Shown: positions 34,636-34,684 of the stretch, piece after piece
Numbering within the stretch: the stretch's first letter is position 1
Layout: every line of letters begins with the position of its first letter
Assembly (NCBI GenBank): GCA_022769845.1
Contig: JALEIO010000182.1
Coordinates: 1 to 34,684 of the forward strand
Length of the DNA: 34,684 nucleotides
Origin: Oscillospiraceae bacterium
GTDB lineage: Bacteria > Bacillota > Clostridia > UMGS1810
Reading direction: 5' to 3'
Notes under the pieces: generated by a model
What the model saw: the letters and a program-made list of their open reading frames with translations, nothing else
Told to the model about the DNA's origin: nothing
Databases searched by the model: none
Position numbers and translations under genes: made by a program

Positions 34636-34684
34636 ATGAGAATATATAACTATAAAAATAAATGGGAGCAATTTTTAACACCTG
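34636..34684 (+). CDS. Start of a gene of uncertain family (possibly Fic-like), cut by the window edge
   Basis: Only 16 codons are visible (MRIYNYKNKWEQFLTP), starting at an ATG preceded by AGGTG at 6 bases and served by the promoter at 34559-34587. The opening resembles the N-terminus of some Fic-domain proteins, but this is too short for a firm assignment. Confidence 0.45.
   Translation, partial: MRIYNYKNKWEQFLTP

Noticed and set aside
27190-34684. CRISPR array or tnpB-type nuclease near the IS605-like element
   Set aside because: No regularly spaced repeats and no RuvC-type protein are present.

Overview
This is a low-GC, Firmicutes-type chromosomal segment, most likely from an anaerobic spore-forming member of the Clostridia. 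The spore-coat set cotJA-cotJB-cotJC, RNase Y, Mini-ribonuclease III, YitT, a two-subunit transketolase and a YmfF/YmfH-like M16 peptidase pair all point that way. No rRNA, tRNA or CRISPR array is visible.

Layout. (1) 1-15000 is a housekeeping block on the minus strand. Read in the direction of transcription it is rny, a terminator, two M16 peptidases, lgt, cysE, cysS, mrnC, yitT, the two transketolase halves, a terminator, then rpoB and the start of rpoC. Good sigma-A promoters precede rny and rpoB. Codon choice changes inside rpoB near position 2000, which suggests a recombinant gene or an assembly chimera. (2) 15377-16529 is cotJABC on the plus strand. (3) 16530-18305 is a scar zone: a decayed IS256 transposase fragment abuts an internally deleted IS3 transposase fragment, followed by a YgjV-like membrane protein and about 390 bases with nothing recognisable. 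(4) 18306-26124 is a tightly packed minus-strand catabolic operon: FAD oxidoreductase, CapA-like protein (frameshifted), M14 zinc carboxypeptidase, a second FAD oxidoreductase, a TIM-barrel glycosidase-like protein and a GH28-like beta-helix protein. It diverges from a PocR-AraC regulator at 26217-27065 across a 92-base region holding a consensus promoter and a perfect inverted repeat. (5) 27190-27930 is an IS200/IS605-like element whose transposase carries an in-frame stop and a ribosome-site-sequestering stem. (6) 28017-34455 looks like a small integrative element: a Hin-type resolvase, an unrecognised 430-residue protein on the opposite strand, a P4/D5-type primase-helicase, a 226-residue protein with an internal duplication, a 57-residue protein and a large serine recombinase. 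Most gaps in this module hold a hairpin just before the next ribosome site. (7) The last 50 bases start another gene from a consensus promoter.

How it fits together. The catabolic operon pairs two FAD-dependent oxidoreductases with two sugar-directed folds, a carboxypeptidase and a metallophosphatase-like protein. That is an unusual mixture and may process a glycan carrying peptide or amide substituents, but the substrate cannot be read from sequence. The best candidates for undescribed biology are this operon and the unrecognised cargo of the serine-recombinase element.
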